Of a stretch of 40,982 nucleotides of DNA, positions 7,339 to 17,000 are shown piece after piece (the first letter of the stretch is position 1; each line of letters starts with the position of its first letter). The DNA is from [Eubacterium] cellulosolvens LD2006. Lineage in GTDB: Bacteria; Bacillota; Clostridia; Lachnospirales; Lachnospiraceae. The translations under genes and the position numbers were made by a program. The stretch spans positions 21,559 through 62,540 of the forward strand of contig NZ_JHXY01000022.1 in assembly GCF_000621585.1 (NCBI RefSeq), given 5' to 3'. A model generated the notes under the pieces. The model had not been told where the DNA came from. It searched no databases and saw only the letters and a program-made list of their open reading frames with translations.

Positions 7339-8826
7339 ATGGCAAGTCAGATATTAGAAAAAGCAAGAGAATACGAGAGTAAGGCGGCAAAGCAGATCAA
7401 AGCGGAAGAACGTCCGGCATTTCATCTGGTACCGCCGGCGGGATGGATGAATGATCCGAACGGTTTCTCCGTCTATCAGGGAAAATATCATCTGTTTTTC
7501 CAGTATTATCCGTACGCATCTCACTGGAACGATATGCATTGGGGCCATGCAGTGAGCGACGATATGCTTCACTGGGAATATCTTCCGTGTGCTCTGGCAC
7601 CGGACTGCGACTATGACAGCTTCGGCGTATTCTCCGGAAGTGCGGTAACTGCGGAAGACGGAAAGCAGCTTCTGATGTATACTGCGGTCAGGAAAGAACA
7701 GACAGAGGGGGAAACCCACGAGTTTCAGACACAGGCAGTTGCCTTCGGAGACGGTGTAAACTATGAAAAGGTACAGCCAAATCCGGTCATCGATTCCAAT
7801 GAGCTGCCGGAAGGCGCCAGCAGGATTGATTTCCGGGATCCGAAAATCGTCCGTGACAAAGACGGAAGTTACACGGCTTACGTGGCCAACCGAGCTGCTG
7901 ATACACTTGGGCAGATTCTTGCATTCCACAGTGAGGACGCCGTTCACTGGCACTTCGCAAATGTGCTCGTGAAGAATGACGGAACCTTCGGGAAAATGTG
8001 GGAGTGTCCGGACTTTTTCGAACTCGATGGAAAGCACCTCCTTCTTGTGAGCCCGCAGGACATGGAGGCAACCCGTGATCTGGAATATCACTGCGGCAAC
8101 GGAACGCTCTGCCTGATCGGAGAATATGACAAAGCCAACGAGGTATTCCATCCGGAGAAGGATCAGAGCATCGATTACGGCATTGACTTCTATGCTCCGC
8201 AGACACTTCTGACAGAGGATGGCAGAAGAATCATGATCGGGTGGATGCAGAACTGGGATACCTGTGCAATCCGTCAGCCGGACGCGCCGTGGATGGGACA
8301 GATGACAATTCCGAGGGAGATCTTCCTTAAAGACGGCCGTCTGTATCAGAAACCCTCCCGTGAAGTCGACGCACTTCGCGGCAAAAAAACAGAGTACAAA
8401 AACGTAACAGTAAAAGACGAGTGTGTCCTTGAGGGAATCAACGGCAGGGTCGCAGATATCGAGATGACAATCCGTGCAAAGGACGCAGAAGATCTGTTCC
8501 GCAGATTTGAACTTCGTTTTGCACAGGTCGACAGATATTTCACATCAGTGAGCTACCGTCCGCATGAGGGCACTGTAAAAATCGACCGCAAATACAGTGG
8601 AACCAGACGTGCGGTTGTGCATCAGAGACGTTGTCTGGTACAGCCGGATACAGGAGATATCAAGCTTCGTATTATTCTGGATCGCTTCAGCGCAGAGGTG
8701 TTCATCAATGACGGTGAAAAAGCCATGACGACCACGTTCTATACGGGGCAGGAGGCGACAGGAATTTCCTTCTTCTGCGACGGAGAGGCAGAGATGGACG
8801 TCACAAAATATGAACTGAATATCTGA
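7339..8826 (+). CDS. GH32 beta-fructosidase (sucrose/fructan hydrolase), cytoplasmic
   Basis: Hydrolyses terminal beta-fructosyl bonds (sucrose, kestoses, inulin- or levan-type oligomers, or their phosphates). It has 495 residues with the GH32 catalytic triad visible: WMNDPNG with nucleophile Asp39, FRDPK with the transition-state Asp near 167, and WECPD with the acid/base Glu near 222. The C-terminal beta-sandwich follows from about residue 350. There is no signal peptide, so it acts on imported sugar. Start ATG 7339 is chosen for AGGAAGAGG upstream and the match to family length; the frame is open back to 7183 but that extension reads through a repeat and terminator. No PTS gene is nearby, so unphosphorylated substrate delivered by the ABC importer is likely. 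No clear separate promoter was found. Confidence 0.92.
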   Translation: MASQILEKAREYESKAAKQIKAEERPAFHLVPPAGWMNDPNGFSVYQGKYHLFFQYYPYASHWNDMHWGHAVSDDMLHWEYLPCALAPDCDYDSFGVFSGSAVTAEDGKQLLMYTAVRKEQTEGETHEFQTQAVAFGDGVNYEKVQPNPVIDSNELPEGASRIDFRDPKIVRDKDGSYTAYVANRAADTLGQILAFHSEDAVHWHFANVLVKNDGTFGKMWECPDFFELDGKHLLLVSPQDMEATRDLEYHCGNGTLCLIGEYDKANEVFHPEKDQSIDYGIDFYAPQTLLTEDGRRIMIGWMQNWDTCAIRQPDAPWMGQMTIPREIFLKDGRLYQKPSREVDALRGKKTEYKNVTVKDECVLEGINGRVADIEMTIRAKDAEDLFRRFELRFAQVDRYFTSVSYRPHEGTVKIDRKYSGTRRAVVHQRRCLVQPDTGDIKLRIILDRFSAEVFINDGEKAMTTTFYTGQEATGISFFCDGEAEMDVTKYELNI

Positions 8827-8832
8827 CAGCGG

Positions 8833-8880
8833 AAAGCCCGCCTTCTTCACACTTATGTGAAGAAGGACCGGGCTTTTTTT
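8833..8880 (+). terminator. Intrinsic terminator of the GH32 gene
   Basis: Long stem AAAGCCCG + CCTTCTTCACA pairing with TGTGAAGAAGG + CGGGCTTT, then a run of seven T. It is immediately followed by a repeat element. Confidence 0.9.
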
Positions 8881-8882
8881 CG

Positions 8883-9051
8883 TCTCATAGGAAATTGCTT
8901 CGCATTCCCTATGAGACAAAACGCTCCGCGGGATGCGCAGCTCGCAGATGGGAAGATCGCTTCGCGATTCTGCTCGCGCGCCTTTCGTCCGCTGCGCTCC
9001 CCTCAGGATTGAGGGGATGGGGGAGTCGAAGTCCGCTTGCGGACTTTGTTC
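8883..9051 (+). repeat. Modular intergenic repeat, head plus long body
   Basis: The head hairpin at 8883-8916 (TCTCATAGG...CCTATGAGA) is followed by the long body. The body has the shared block ACGCTCCGCGGGATGCGCA, the stem ATCGC-TTC-GCGAT, the stem CCCCTCA-GGAT-TGAGGGG and the terminal stem AGTCCGC-TT-GCGGACT. It is a near-identical plus-orientation copy of 7010-7178. It sits directly behind the GH32 terminator. Confidence 0.85.
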
Positions 9052-9080
9052 GTGTATCTTTCGTGCGGCGACACGGTCTC

Positions 9081-9109
9081 ATGACAGGGACGTTCGGATG
9101 TGCTATGAT
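9081..9109 (+). promoter_or_regulatory. Promoter of the small membrane protein gene
   Basis: ATGACA (9081-9086), a 17-nt spacer and TATGAT (9104-9109), with an upstream TGC giving an extended -10. The leader then contains a GCCCGG/CCGGGC hairpin (9192-9215) just ahead of the ribosome site GGGAGG, which could modulate translation. Confidence 0.55.
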
Positions 9110-9231
9110 GGAAGGATAAAAAATGATACAGAAGCGATATGGCAGGTATCCTGCGCGAACGGGAGTTTTTATTCGCTGCAGGAATCAGAAAGCCCGGAAC
9201 CTTCGCGGACCGGGCAGAGGGAGGTATGTGT

Positions 9232-9444
9232 ATGCTGGAAGTATTATTTGCGATCGGACTGATCTGGCTTTTGTGGAAACTAATCGTTCTTGCCGTCAAG
9301 GCGGCCTGGGGTATAACGAAGGTACTTGTGTTTATCATCTTTCTGCCGCTGATTTTGATCGGATTGGTAATTGGCGGATTGGTCTACATTGCGATCCCGA
9401 TCCTCATCGTCGTGGGAATTGTGGGCCTGTTGTTCGGAAAATGA
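9232..9444 (+). CDS. Small hydrophobic membrane protein
   Basis: A 70-residue protein made almost entirely of two to three hydrophobic stretches. It has few charged residues (Lys near 18 and 25) and ends GLLFGK. No family is recognised. ATG 9232 is chosen because GGAGG (9220-9224) lies 7 nt upstream; the nearer ATG at 9226 is too close to that site. The gene stands alone between a repeat and the YitT gene, with its own promoter at 9081. A short membrane stress or shock peptide is possible, but nothing in the sequence shows it. Confidence 0.6.
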   Translation: MLEVLFAIGLIWLLWKLIVLAVKAAWGITKVLVFIIFLPLILIGLVIGGLVYIAIPILIVVGIVGLLFGK

Positions 9445-9638
9445 ATCCTGTGAGAGATGCGGCAATCTGAAGAAAGACCGGTATCTGCGGTTTCCTGCGA
9501 TTATAAAAATCGTGAAGGACTTGTGGGACATGGTCTAAAGAAAGACCTGCATCCGTTGTTTCATGCGGGAGAAGAAAAGAAAACCGCGGGAGCGGGGCAG
9601 GCACGATACATATTAGGAAAAGGAAATAAATAAAAGTT

Positions 9639-10511
9639 ATGATAAAAATTTCACTGGTAAAAGAAGTTCTGATTTTGACACTGGCCACGGCCATCATCGG
9701 TGCCGCCGTCTTCTTTTTCCTTATGCCCAGTCATGCGTCCGTCAGCAGTATATCCGGCCTGTCTATTGTATTGACGAATTTTGTACCGCTGTCGGTCTCT
9801 GCAATCACAATGATTCTGAATGTAGTGCTTCTGATCGTCGGCTTTGTCACCTGCGGATCTGAATTTGGATATAAGACCGTATATACCTCGATCCTGCTTC
9901 CTGCGGTGATCGGGGCACTGGAGAGATTTTTTCCCGATTTTAAATCTTTCACCGGAGACGCCGCGCTGGATGTACTGTGTTACATCTTCTTTTCGAGCAT
10001 TGGTATCGCTATTCTGTTCAACAGAAACGCATCCTCGGGAGGTTTGGATATCGTCGCGAAAATCCTCAATAAATATCTGCGGATTGATCTGGGAAAAGCA
10101 ATGTCGGCGGCAGGCTTGTGCATTGCGGGCTCCTCGATCCTGGTATACGATGCGAAGACATTGATACTCAGCATTCTGGGAACCTATTTCAACGGAATGA
10201 TTCTCGATCATTTCATCTTTGATCAGAAGCTCAAGAGAAGAGTCTGCATTGTTTCACCTTTCGAGAAGGAAATCCGCAATTTTATCCTCAATGAGCTGCA
10301 CAGCGGAGCAAGCATCTATAAAGTCACGGGCGCTTACCGCATGAAGGAGCACGACGAGATCATCACCATTGTAGATAAAAGCGAATTTCAGAAGCTGATG
10401 GCTTATATCGATCAGGTGGATCCGCAGGCGTTTGTTACGGTATACAAGGTCAGCGAAATGCAGTACCGGGCAAAAAATATGCCGGAGAGAATTTTCGATG
10501 AACCTTCCTGA
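9639..10511 (+). CDS. YitT family membrane protein with C-terminal DUF2179 domain
   Basis: Integral membrane protein of 290 residues. Five hydrophobic segments occupy roughly residues 5-190. They include the family hallmark NRNASSGGLDIVAKILNKY near 127-145 and the loop FNGMILDHFIFD. A cytoplasmic DUF2179 domain follows (about 205-285), with the typical pattern HSGASIYKVTGAY...EIITIVDKSEF. The function of YitT proteins is not settled; transport has been suggested. A purine-rich site (AGGAAAAGGAAA) lies rather far upstream of ATG 9639. The 195 nt before it show no gene. A terminator follows at 10561. Confidence 0.9.
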   Translation: MIKISLVKEVLILTLATAIIGAAVFFFLMPSHASVSSISGLSIVLTNFVPLSVSAITMILNVVLLIVGFVTCGSEFGYKTVYTSILLPAVIGALERFFPDFKSFTGDAALDVLCYIFFSSIGIAILFNRNASSGGLDIVAKILNKYLRIDLGKAMSAAGLCIAGSSILVYDAKTLILSILGTYFNGMILDHFIFDQKLKRRVCIVSPFEKEIRNFILNELHSGASIYKVTGAYRMKEHDEIITIVDKSEFQKLMAYIDQVDPQAFVTVYKVSEMQYRAKNMPERIFDEPS

Positions 10512-10560
10512 GCAAGAACGGAAGCCGGGACAGTCTGAAAATTTGCGGTGCATACAGCAG

Positions 10561-10604
10561 GAGCTGTCTTTATATCTCTTAGAGATGTAGAGACAGCTCT
10601 TTTA
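10561..10604 (+). terminator. Intrinsic terminator after the YitT gene
   Basis: Outer stem GAGCTGTCT/AGACAGCTC and inner stem ATCTCT/AGAGAT, then TTTTA. It separates the YitT gene from the defence operon. Confidence 0.8.
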
Positions 10605-10694
10605 TGATATGGTATAGGAGATTTATAATTTCTGTGATTTGGAAAATAGCGTCTATACACAGAACTGCTGTATGGACTTGACGAATTGAGCTGC

Positions 10695-11771
10695 ATGTTG
10701 AATAACAATAGGGTGAGAATTTTGAACGTAAGGGAACGGCTTGTCGCCTACGGCAGAAAAACCATAACGCTGGAGGCTTTTAAAGCGATGATGAACATCG
10801 GCGCTATGGATGAGAAAACAGCATATGAGAGAATCTCCGGGCTGCTGGAGGAAGCTGCGCTGGAACCGGTGAAGTCTTCCGGGACAAACGGAAATGTGAG
10901 TTATCCTCTCTATAAGAAATACAGGATCCTTTTGAAAATCGATGCGGACGGAGTGCTTATGGAAGAAATCAACCGTCTGCATCCACTGCTTCTACGGAGT
11001 GGTTACCTGTCGGCTGAGCCTGCGGTTTTTCAAACATATAAATCAGAGATCCGAAGTCTCAGCACTTACCTGTTCCGGGAAAAGGAGGAGATCTATATAT
11101 CCAGAAAAGAGCGTTCCTACGAAATCTTCGGAAGGGAAAAGGTGCTGGATGACAGCGGAATAAAGGCTCTTTTGCGGAAACTCCGGATCACGGAGACGGA
11201 TCTGAAATTCTACGATACACCGGAGTATTGTTTCCATGATTACATCCCGGTGAGGAAGGAGAAGATGACGCTCCTGATCTGTGAGAATAAGGATATCTGG
11301 TTCAATATCCGCAGATGTATGTTTGAGGAGGGGACAGGAAAACTCTTCGACACGGCTCTTGATGGCGTGGTCTACGGGGAGGGAAATAAGATCTCCAACA
11401 AAAAAGGCGCTCTGGATGAGTATGTGAAGTTCATGGGGAACCCGGAGGTGACCTTCCTGTACTGGGGCGATATTGACAGGGAGGGCTTCGATATTTTCCG
11501 GAGGACGAGGGAGGCAAATCCCGGTCTGGAGATGGCTCTTTTTGTCCCCGGTTACAGAACGATGATGGAACGGGCAAGGAACCGTGAGATCGGGGACAGC
11601 CCTTCCTCCAGGAAACAGGGAGAAAGTTTTGAAGATCTCATCCATGCTTTTTCTCCGGAGGAACAAATCTTTCTGCGGGACATTTTTGACCGAAACAAGC
11701 TGATCCCGCAGGAGATCATAACGTATAAAGACTTGAGAAATGATTGGAGGAAAGAAAATGCTTCGTTCTGA
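10695..11771 (+). CDS. jetD: JetD-like nuclease subunit of a Wadjet anti-plasmid system
   Basis: Toprim-fold DNA-cleaving subunit; in Wadjet, JetD nicks or cuts plasmid DNA after the SMC-like motor has extruded it. About 358 residues. An N-terminal DNA-binding/arm region is followed by the DUF2220 (Toprim) domain. Its metal-site residues are visible: LLICENKD with Glu about 197, and [12 protein letters not shown] with Asp about 259 and 261. The start is uncertain. ATG 10695 has no good ribosome site, while TTG 10722 lies just after AGGGTGAG and may be the true start. A TATAAT at 10624-10629 could serve transcription. It is first in the operon and overlaps jetA by 14 nt. Gene order D-A-B-C fits the type III-like arrangement. 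Confidence 0.85.
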   Translation: MLNNNRVRILNVRERLVAYGRKTITLEAFKAMMNIGAMDEKTAYERISGLLEEAALEPVKSSGTNGNVSYPLYKKYRILLKIDADGVLMEEINRLHPLLLRSGYLSAEPAVFQTYKSEIRSLSTYLFREKEEIYISRKERSYEIFGREKVLDDSGIKALLRKLRITETDLKFYDTPEYCFHDYIPVRKEKMTLLICENKDIWFNIRRCMFEEGTGKLFDTALDGVVYGEGNKISNKKGALDEYVKFMGNPEVTFLYWGDIDREGFDIFRRTREANPGLEMALFVPGYRTMMERARNREIGDSPSSRKQGESFEDLIHAFSPEEQIFLRDIFDRNKLIPQEIITYKDLRNDWRKENASF

Positions 11772-13305
11772 TATTAAAGAGATGCTTGCGGACTTTCAGA
11801 ACAGAATGAAGTTTATCGATATCGTAAGGAGTATCACGGTTACCAGCTACCCGGACGAGATCAAGAAGATGTTCGGGGGCGATTACGATATCATAAACAA
11901 CCTGGTGGTCGCGGTTCTCCTGTATATCAAAGAACGCACACTCAGCGATATGCAGTCCTGCACACTGAAAGATATCGCCGGTTTTCTCGACAACCTTCTT
12001 CCGGTCATACCCGAAGAGTACAAAGTTGATACGTATAAGCTCGCCGGCTTCATTGTCGTAAATATTCTGCAGAACAACGGTAAGCTCATCGAGTACAATA
12101 CTTTTTTTGCCGACAAAGAGGAATTCAAAAAGATGCCGGTTCGTCTGGTGAATGAGGAGAAGGGCTCCTATCACCTGACAGATGACGTCTTTGATTTCCT
12201 GTACCGGTCGAAGGAGATCGAGTCGGAACTGGACTACTCCGTCACGCGCTTCAAGATGCAGGAGTACATGAAGAGAAAGAATTACTCCGAAGCCTTGTCC
12301 CAGAGCAGGGAACTTGTGGCGCGACTTAGGAACATGAGCCACAGCATGGACGACTTCATTCTTCGCTGCCGGGAGAATATCGCGAAGATCACGGTGGATG
12401 AGTATGAGCGCATCGTCGGGCAGTTCCGGAATCTGATGTACGATGAGCAGAAGGAACTGGCGGAGATTCAGCAGAACGCCCGCAGAGAGGCGGAGACCAT
12501 ACGGAAAGCACTGGATCAGGGAGCGGACACGGAAGAGGCGAGAAAAAATCTGAAGTCCCTGGAGGAGATCAACAGGAATCTGGATATCACGATTCTGGAG
12601 CAGCGGGCGCTCATCAACGCGAAGAGCTCAGTATCGGAGAGTTACAAACAGATGCTTCGGGACAGCTTTGTGATCAAAAGTTTTGAACGCATGAATTTCG
12701 AACAGGATATCATGGCGAAACTGCGCAGAATGGGAGACGGTCTCGGAGATGCCGTCCGCGTCTTCATGGAACCTCTGATCCGGCCGGAACTTGAGAAGAG
12801 GTTCAGCATTGAAAATTTCTATGCGGCCTGCGGAACCATCAGCGAGGAGGAAGAGGACAGCGGATTCAGGATCGAGGACGAGGACAGCAGGGCAGAGGAA
12901 CTGGCCAGAGAGCGAAATCAGAGATACATGGAAATTTGCACAGCATTTTTTTCCTATCTTCAGAGGGAGGATTCCTTTGAGATCAAGAAATTTATCCGCT
13001 CGCTCTCCATGGATGAACTCATGCGGTGGAACAGGGAAAACGCCCTGCCCAATACACTCATGACCATTTATCAGAAAAAGGTGATCGACGTGGAAGCTCT
13101 TCATAAAGAAGGGAATCTTCTGGCGAAGGAACCCCTGGGAGAGTTTGATCTTCTCTGGGTTCTGGGGAACCTGCCCCGGAATTATCTGGACATGAAGAAG
13201 ATTCTGTTTTTTACCTCCGACCGGAAATGTGAGTTTACGGTAGAGGATGGGGATGTGTCCATGACAATCGAAATGACGAATTTTACAGTTGAGGTGGAAC
13301 GATGA
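11758..13305 (+). CDS. jetA: JetA-like subunit of the Wadjet system (DUF5716-like)
   Basis: Kleisin-like/architectural subunit of the Wadjet SMC complex, 515 residues. The N-terminus ([19 protein letters not shown] and the following [20 protein letters not shown]) matches the DUF5716 class as I know it. A long charged helical stretch at about residues 180-300 suggests coiled coil. ATG 11758 is chosen for TTGGAGG 7 nt upstream; the ORF is open a few codons earlier. Its start overlaps jetD and its stop overlaps the jetB start as ATGA. It is expected to link the JetC heads and contact JetB in the cytoplasmic complex. Confidence 0.85.
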   Translation: MLRSDIKEMLADFQNRMKFIDIVRSITVTSYPDEIKKMFGGDYDIINNLVVAVLLYIKERTLSDMQSCTLKDIAGFLDNLLPVIPEEYKVDTYKLAGFIVVNILQNNGKLIEYNTFFADKEEFKKMPVRLVNEEKGSYHLTDDVFDFLYRSKEIESELDYSVTRFKMQEYMKRKNYSEALSQSRELVARLRNMSHSMDDFILRCRENIAKITVDEYERIVGQFRNLMYDEQKELAEIQQNARREAETIRKALDQGADTEEARKNLKSLEEINRNLDITILEQRALINAKSSVSESYKQMLRDSFVIKSFERMNFEQDIMAKLRRMGDGLGDAVRVFMEPLIRPELEKRFSIENFYAACGTISEEEEDSGFRIEDEDSRAEELARERNQRYMEICTAFFSYLQREDSFEIKKFIRSLSMDELMRWNRENALPNTLMTIYQKKVIDVEALHKEGNLLAKEPLGEFDLLWVLGNLPRNYLDMKKILFFTSDRKCEFTVEDGDVSMTIEMTNFTVEVER

Positions 13306-14009
13306 ATACAAATGCTCTCAGGCTATACCATGAGCTTATGAAAAAAGGATGGATCGACCGGGACGAGAACAGTGTGCTTTGGAGTTTCGTGGAAGATCCG
13401 GAGGCAAGGGACGCCCTGGATCAGATGGGCGCGGAACTGGGCTTCGAAATTGTGCCTGCCCAGAACAGGATCTACATGGTTCCCACGCAGGACAATGATC
13501 TTTTTTTGAAAAACAACGTGGACTACAGGGCTGATATAAAAGCCGCCAATGATGTGCGAGTGAGGGATTTATACCTGCTGAACTATCTGGCGATTTATGT
13601 GCTGTTCACCTTTTTCAAAGGAGAGGGGGCGGATGCCCTGGTCAGAGAGTTCATCACAAAGGAAGAATTGCTGAAGGAATTCACGAAGCACTGTCTGAAC
13701 GCAACGCAGAAAGGCGTGGACGGTGAGGAAAAGGCGGAGGATTTCAGCGAAAACTTTTTTATGCTGGCGGAAGACTGGCTGGGTAAAAAGGAAGGCGATC
13801 CTTCCAGCAGAAGAGTGGAAGACAGATACGGCGTCATAAACAAGATCCTCTTAAAGTTCCGGGCAGATGATCTGTTCCTGGAAGGGGATGACGGCAGAAT
13901 CGTGCCCACGAAGAAAACAAAGGATCTGATGCCCTATGTTCTCCGAAAAGAGCGGGTTCAGGTGATAAATGCATGGATAGAGGGGGATGAAAATGCCGCA
14001 GATCAATAA
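13302..14009 (+). CDS. jetB: JetB-like subunit of the Wadjet system (DUF6063-like)
   Basis: Small winged-helix-type subunit of 235 residues, corresponding to the KITE/MukE-like partner of SMC complexes. Features are a helical N-terminus ([20 protein letters not shown]), a basic C-terminal wing ([20 protein letters not shown]) and no catalytic motif. It is coupled to jetA by the ATGA overlap at 13302 and overlaps the jetC start. The size and place between JetA and JetC support the call more than any single motif. Family number given from memory. Confidence 0.8.
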   Translation: MNTNALRLYHELMKKGWIDRDENSVLWSFVEDPEARDALDQMGAELGFEIVPAQNRIYMVPTQDNDLFLKNNVDYRADIKAANDVRVRDLYLLNYLAIYVLFTFFKGEGADALVREFITKEELLKEFTKHCLNATQKGVDGEEKAEDFSENFFMLAEDWLGKKEGDPSSRRVEDRYGVINKILLKFRADDLFLEGDDGRIVPTKKTKDLMPYVLRKERVQVINAWIEGDENAADQ

Positions 14010-17000
14010 GATCAGAATCGTTAATTTCAGTTACAATGACGGGAACCGTTTTATACCCGATGAACTCTATGATCTCTCATCGGGTGGCGGCGAGGCGCTG
14101 AATTCTCTGTTCAATCTGAACAACGGAGGAGGAAAGACGGTGCTTGTACAGCTGATGATGCAGCCCGTGCATCCAAGAGCCATGGCGGGAGGCCGGCGGA
14201 TCGAGGACTATTTCGGCCGTCCGGGCGACCACTCCTTCGTTCTTCTGGAGTGGAATCTGGATGGAAGCGACAATAAACTTCTCACCGGAATTGCCATTGC
14301 CGGCAGCACCGCCGCAGGCGGCGATGAAAAACAGAGAGGAAATTCCATCCGTTATTATACCTTCAAGACCATCTATGATAATTCCGCTTCCCCTTACAGC
14401 ATTGCTGCTATGGAGCTGTCCGCAAACGAGAAGGGAAAGTATGTGCCGGCTTCTTTTGAGTATGTCAGAGAAAAAGCAAAAAACAGCAGAGGCATGCTGG
14501 AATACTATTCCTCTGACGACAGCGTGAAATGGGCGAAGGAGCTGGCTGCTTACGGGATTTTCCGCTCGGAATGGGAGACGGTCATCGAGGCTCTCAACAA
14601 GGATGAGGGAGGACTGAACCAGTATTTCGACGAGGCAAAAACCTCGGATAAGCTCATCTCGAAATTTTTCATCCCTGCCATCGAGAACAAAATGAAGAGC
14701 GCGGAGGCGAAGGGCACAGATTCTTCTCTGGAGACCATGCTGATCAACTACGCGAAGAAGATCTCCGAGAAGGAAAACGTGATCAGGGAAAGAGATACCA
14801 ACAGGAAACTTCTTGGATCCCTTTCCGGGCTGGAAGAGCAAAGCAGAGAACTGTATAAGTCCGGAGAGGAGCTGGCGGACGGAATCGGGGAAGTCTGCGC
14901 CTTCAAGGCTGCTGTGGGCAGAAAAAACGATGAGCTGGGCGAGAACATCTTGAATAAAACCCGCGAGGTTCAGCTGTTGGAAGAGCAGATTCGGCACATC
15001 GAACACGAGGAGAGGTCAAAAGAATTTTATCTTGCCGGTGAGGAGTTTGACGCCTCGCATCTGGCTTTCTCCAAAGCAGGGCAGGCACTGGAGCAGGCAA
15101 GGGAAGAGGAGTCTGCGAAAAAGCACGACGAAGATGTACTTCAATCTGCAAGACTTCACAGTCAGATTCTCTGCGAAGACAGCGATATTTCTTCCTATAA
15201 AACGCTCATAGAAGAAAAAGAGAACAACTCTGAGGATGCGGAGGCGGTGGCAAAGCTGAAGTACTCTGTGTATGTAAAAGCCGGGCAGGAAAAGGCTGAA
15301 TTGACACAGAAGCTCAGAGAAATGGATCAGCAGATCAGTCAGCAAAAAGAAAAACTGCAGGCCGGCAGCATTGCACTGGAAAAGAGTGAGAAAGAAAAGG
15401 ATGCGGCCGTAGAGAACTATGCACGCATCCGCGCGAAGCTGGAGGTTTCCAAAGAGAATACAGATGCCAGGGCCGAGGCTCTGGGGCTGGCTGCCATGCG
15501 AATGCTTGACGGTTTTTATTCCGGCAGCGAGATAGAAGAAGAGAGAAAGCAAAAAGAAGAAGAGCGGGAGATGGTCTCTGCCTCTGCCGCAAAGATCCGT
15601 GAGGAGCGAAGTACTCTGGAAGAGCGGAAGAACGCGATTCCGGAGGAACTGGCGGATGTAAAGCTCTCTCTCGGAAAACTGGAGACAGTAGAGAAGCAGG
15701 CGGAGGCGGAGCTCTCTCTGTACGGGGAGAGACTGGAAGAACTGATTCAAATCTGCGACAAATACAGTCTGGAAGCTGAGTCTGTTTTTTCCGGCCGGTT
15801 AGGTCGCGTCCTTCAGGAAGAAACGGAAACTACTGCGGCTGCTGTCCGCAAACAGCAGCAGGACAGACAGTCTCTGGAAGACAGGTTGAAGGCGGCGGGA
15901 GAAGGCCATGTACACATTTTTTCGGACATTATGAAATATGTGATTTCCACGGGGCTTTCTTATCAGACCGGAGAGGAATACCTGACAGCCCTGCTGGAAA
16001 ATGGAGCCCTCACCGGTGAGAAGGTGGAAGAAATCCTGACTGCTCATCCGGAGTTTGCTTTTTCTCTTCTCTTTAACAATGAAAAAGATCTGGCAAAACT
16101 CCTTTCCGCAGGAAACGTGGACTGGCTGCCGGCAACAGTGCCTCTTTTCACCATGGAGCAGGTAAATGAACTCATGGAAGGAAGGGGAGACGCCGGATCT
16201 CATCTCGCAGTCTATGACAAAACATATTTTTCTGACCGGGCCGGCTACTGCGACAGACTGGAGGCAGAGATCCGGGAGAAGGACGAGCGGCTGAAGCGTC
16301 TTCAAGAGAAGCTCTCTGTCTGTGAGGCTGAGAAAAAGCAGGCGGATGATTTTTCATATCCGGAGGACTGGAAAGCTCTGCAGGAGAAAAAAATACAGGA
16401 GCTGCAGGAGAAGGAAGGTCAGCTGGAAGAGAAACGCAAGTCACTGGAAGAGGAACTGGAAAGAACAAAGGAGCAGATGATTGCTCTGGAGAAGGAGCTG
16501 GAGTCCTGCAGGCAGACTTTGCAGAAACTCGAGAAATGGCTGGAATCTTTCGAAGAACTCGAGAATATGTTGTCCAGAGAGAAGGAGTGGTATGACCGGT
16601 CTCAGGAAGCATATGGCGCCTTAAAAAAAGCGGAGAACCATTATCTGGCAAAGCAGGAAGAACATAAAAAAGCAGTTGAGGCGCTCTCCGAACTGGAAAA
16701 TCAGAGCCGTCAACAGGCGGAGTATCTGGCGTATGTGGAAACTGTTCTGGAAAATGTGGATACGGCGAAGGAAACAGAGATTCAGGAGGGTACCCTCGAA
16801 GAACTCTATTCCGGCTACCGCACACTTTCCGGAAACTTGAGTGAAAGTCTGGAACAGCTGAGGCAAAAGCTGGCCGGCGCACAGAAGAACAAGGCAGGAT
16901 TGGAGAAGGAACTTGCGGATAATGGCTGCGAGCGGACGGAATATGAGGCAGTGCGTTTTTCTCCGGAGGCTCTGAAGATCATCCGGGATGCATTCCGGGA

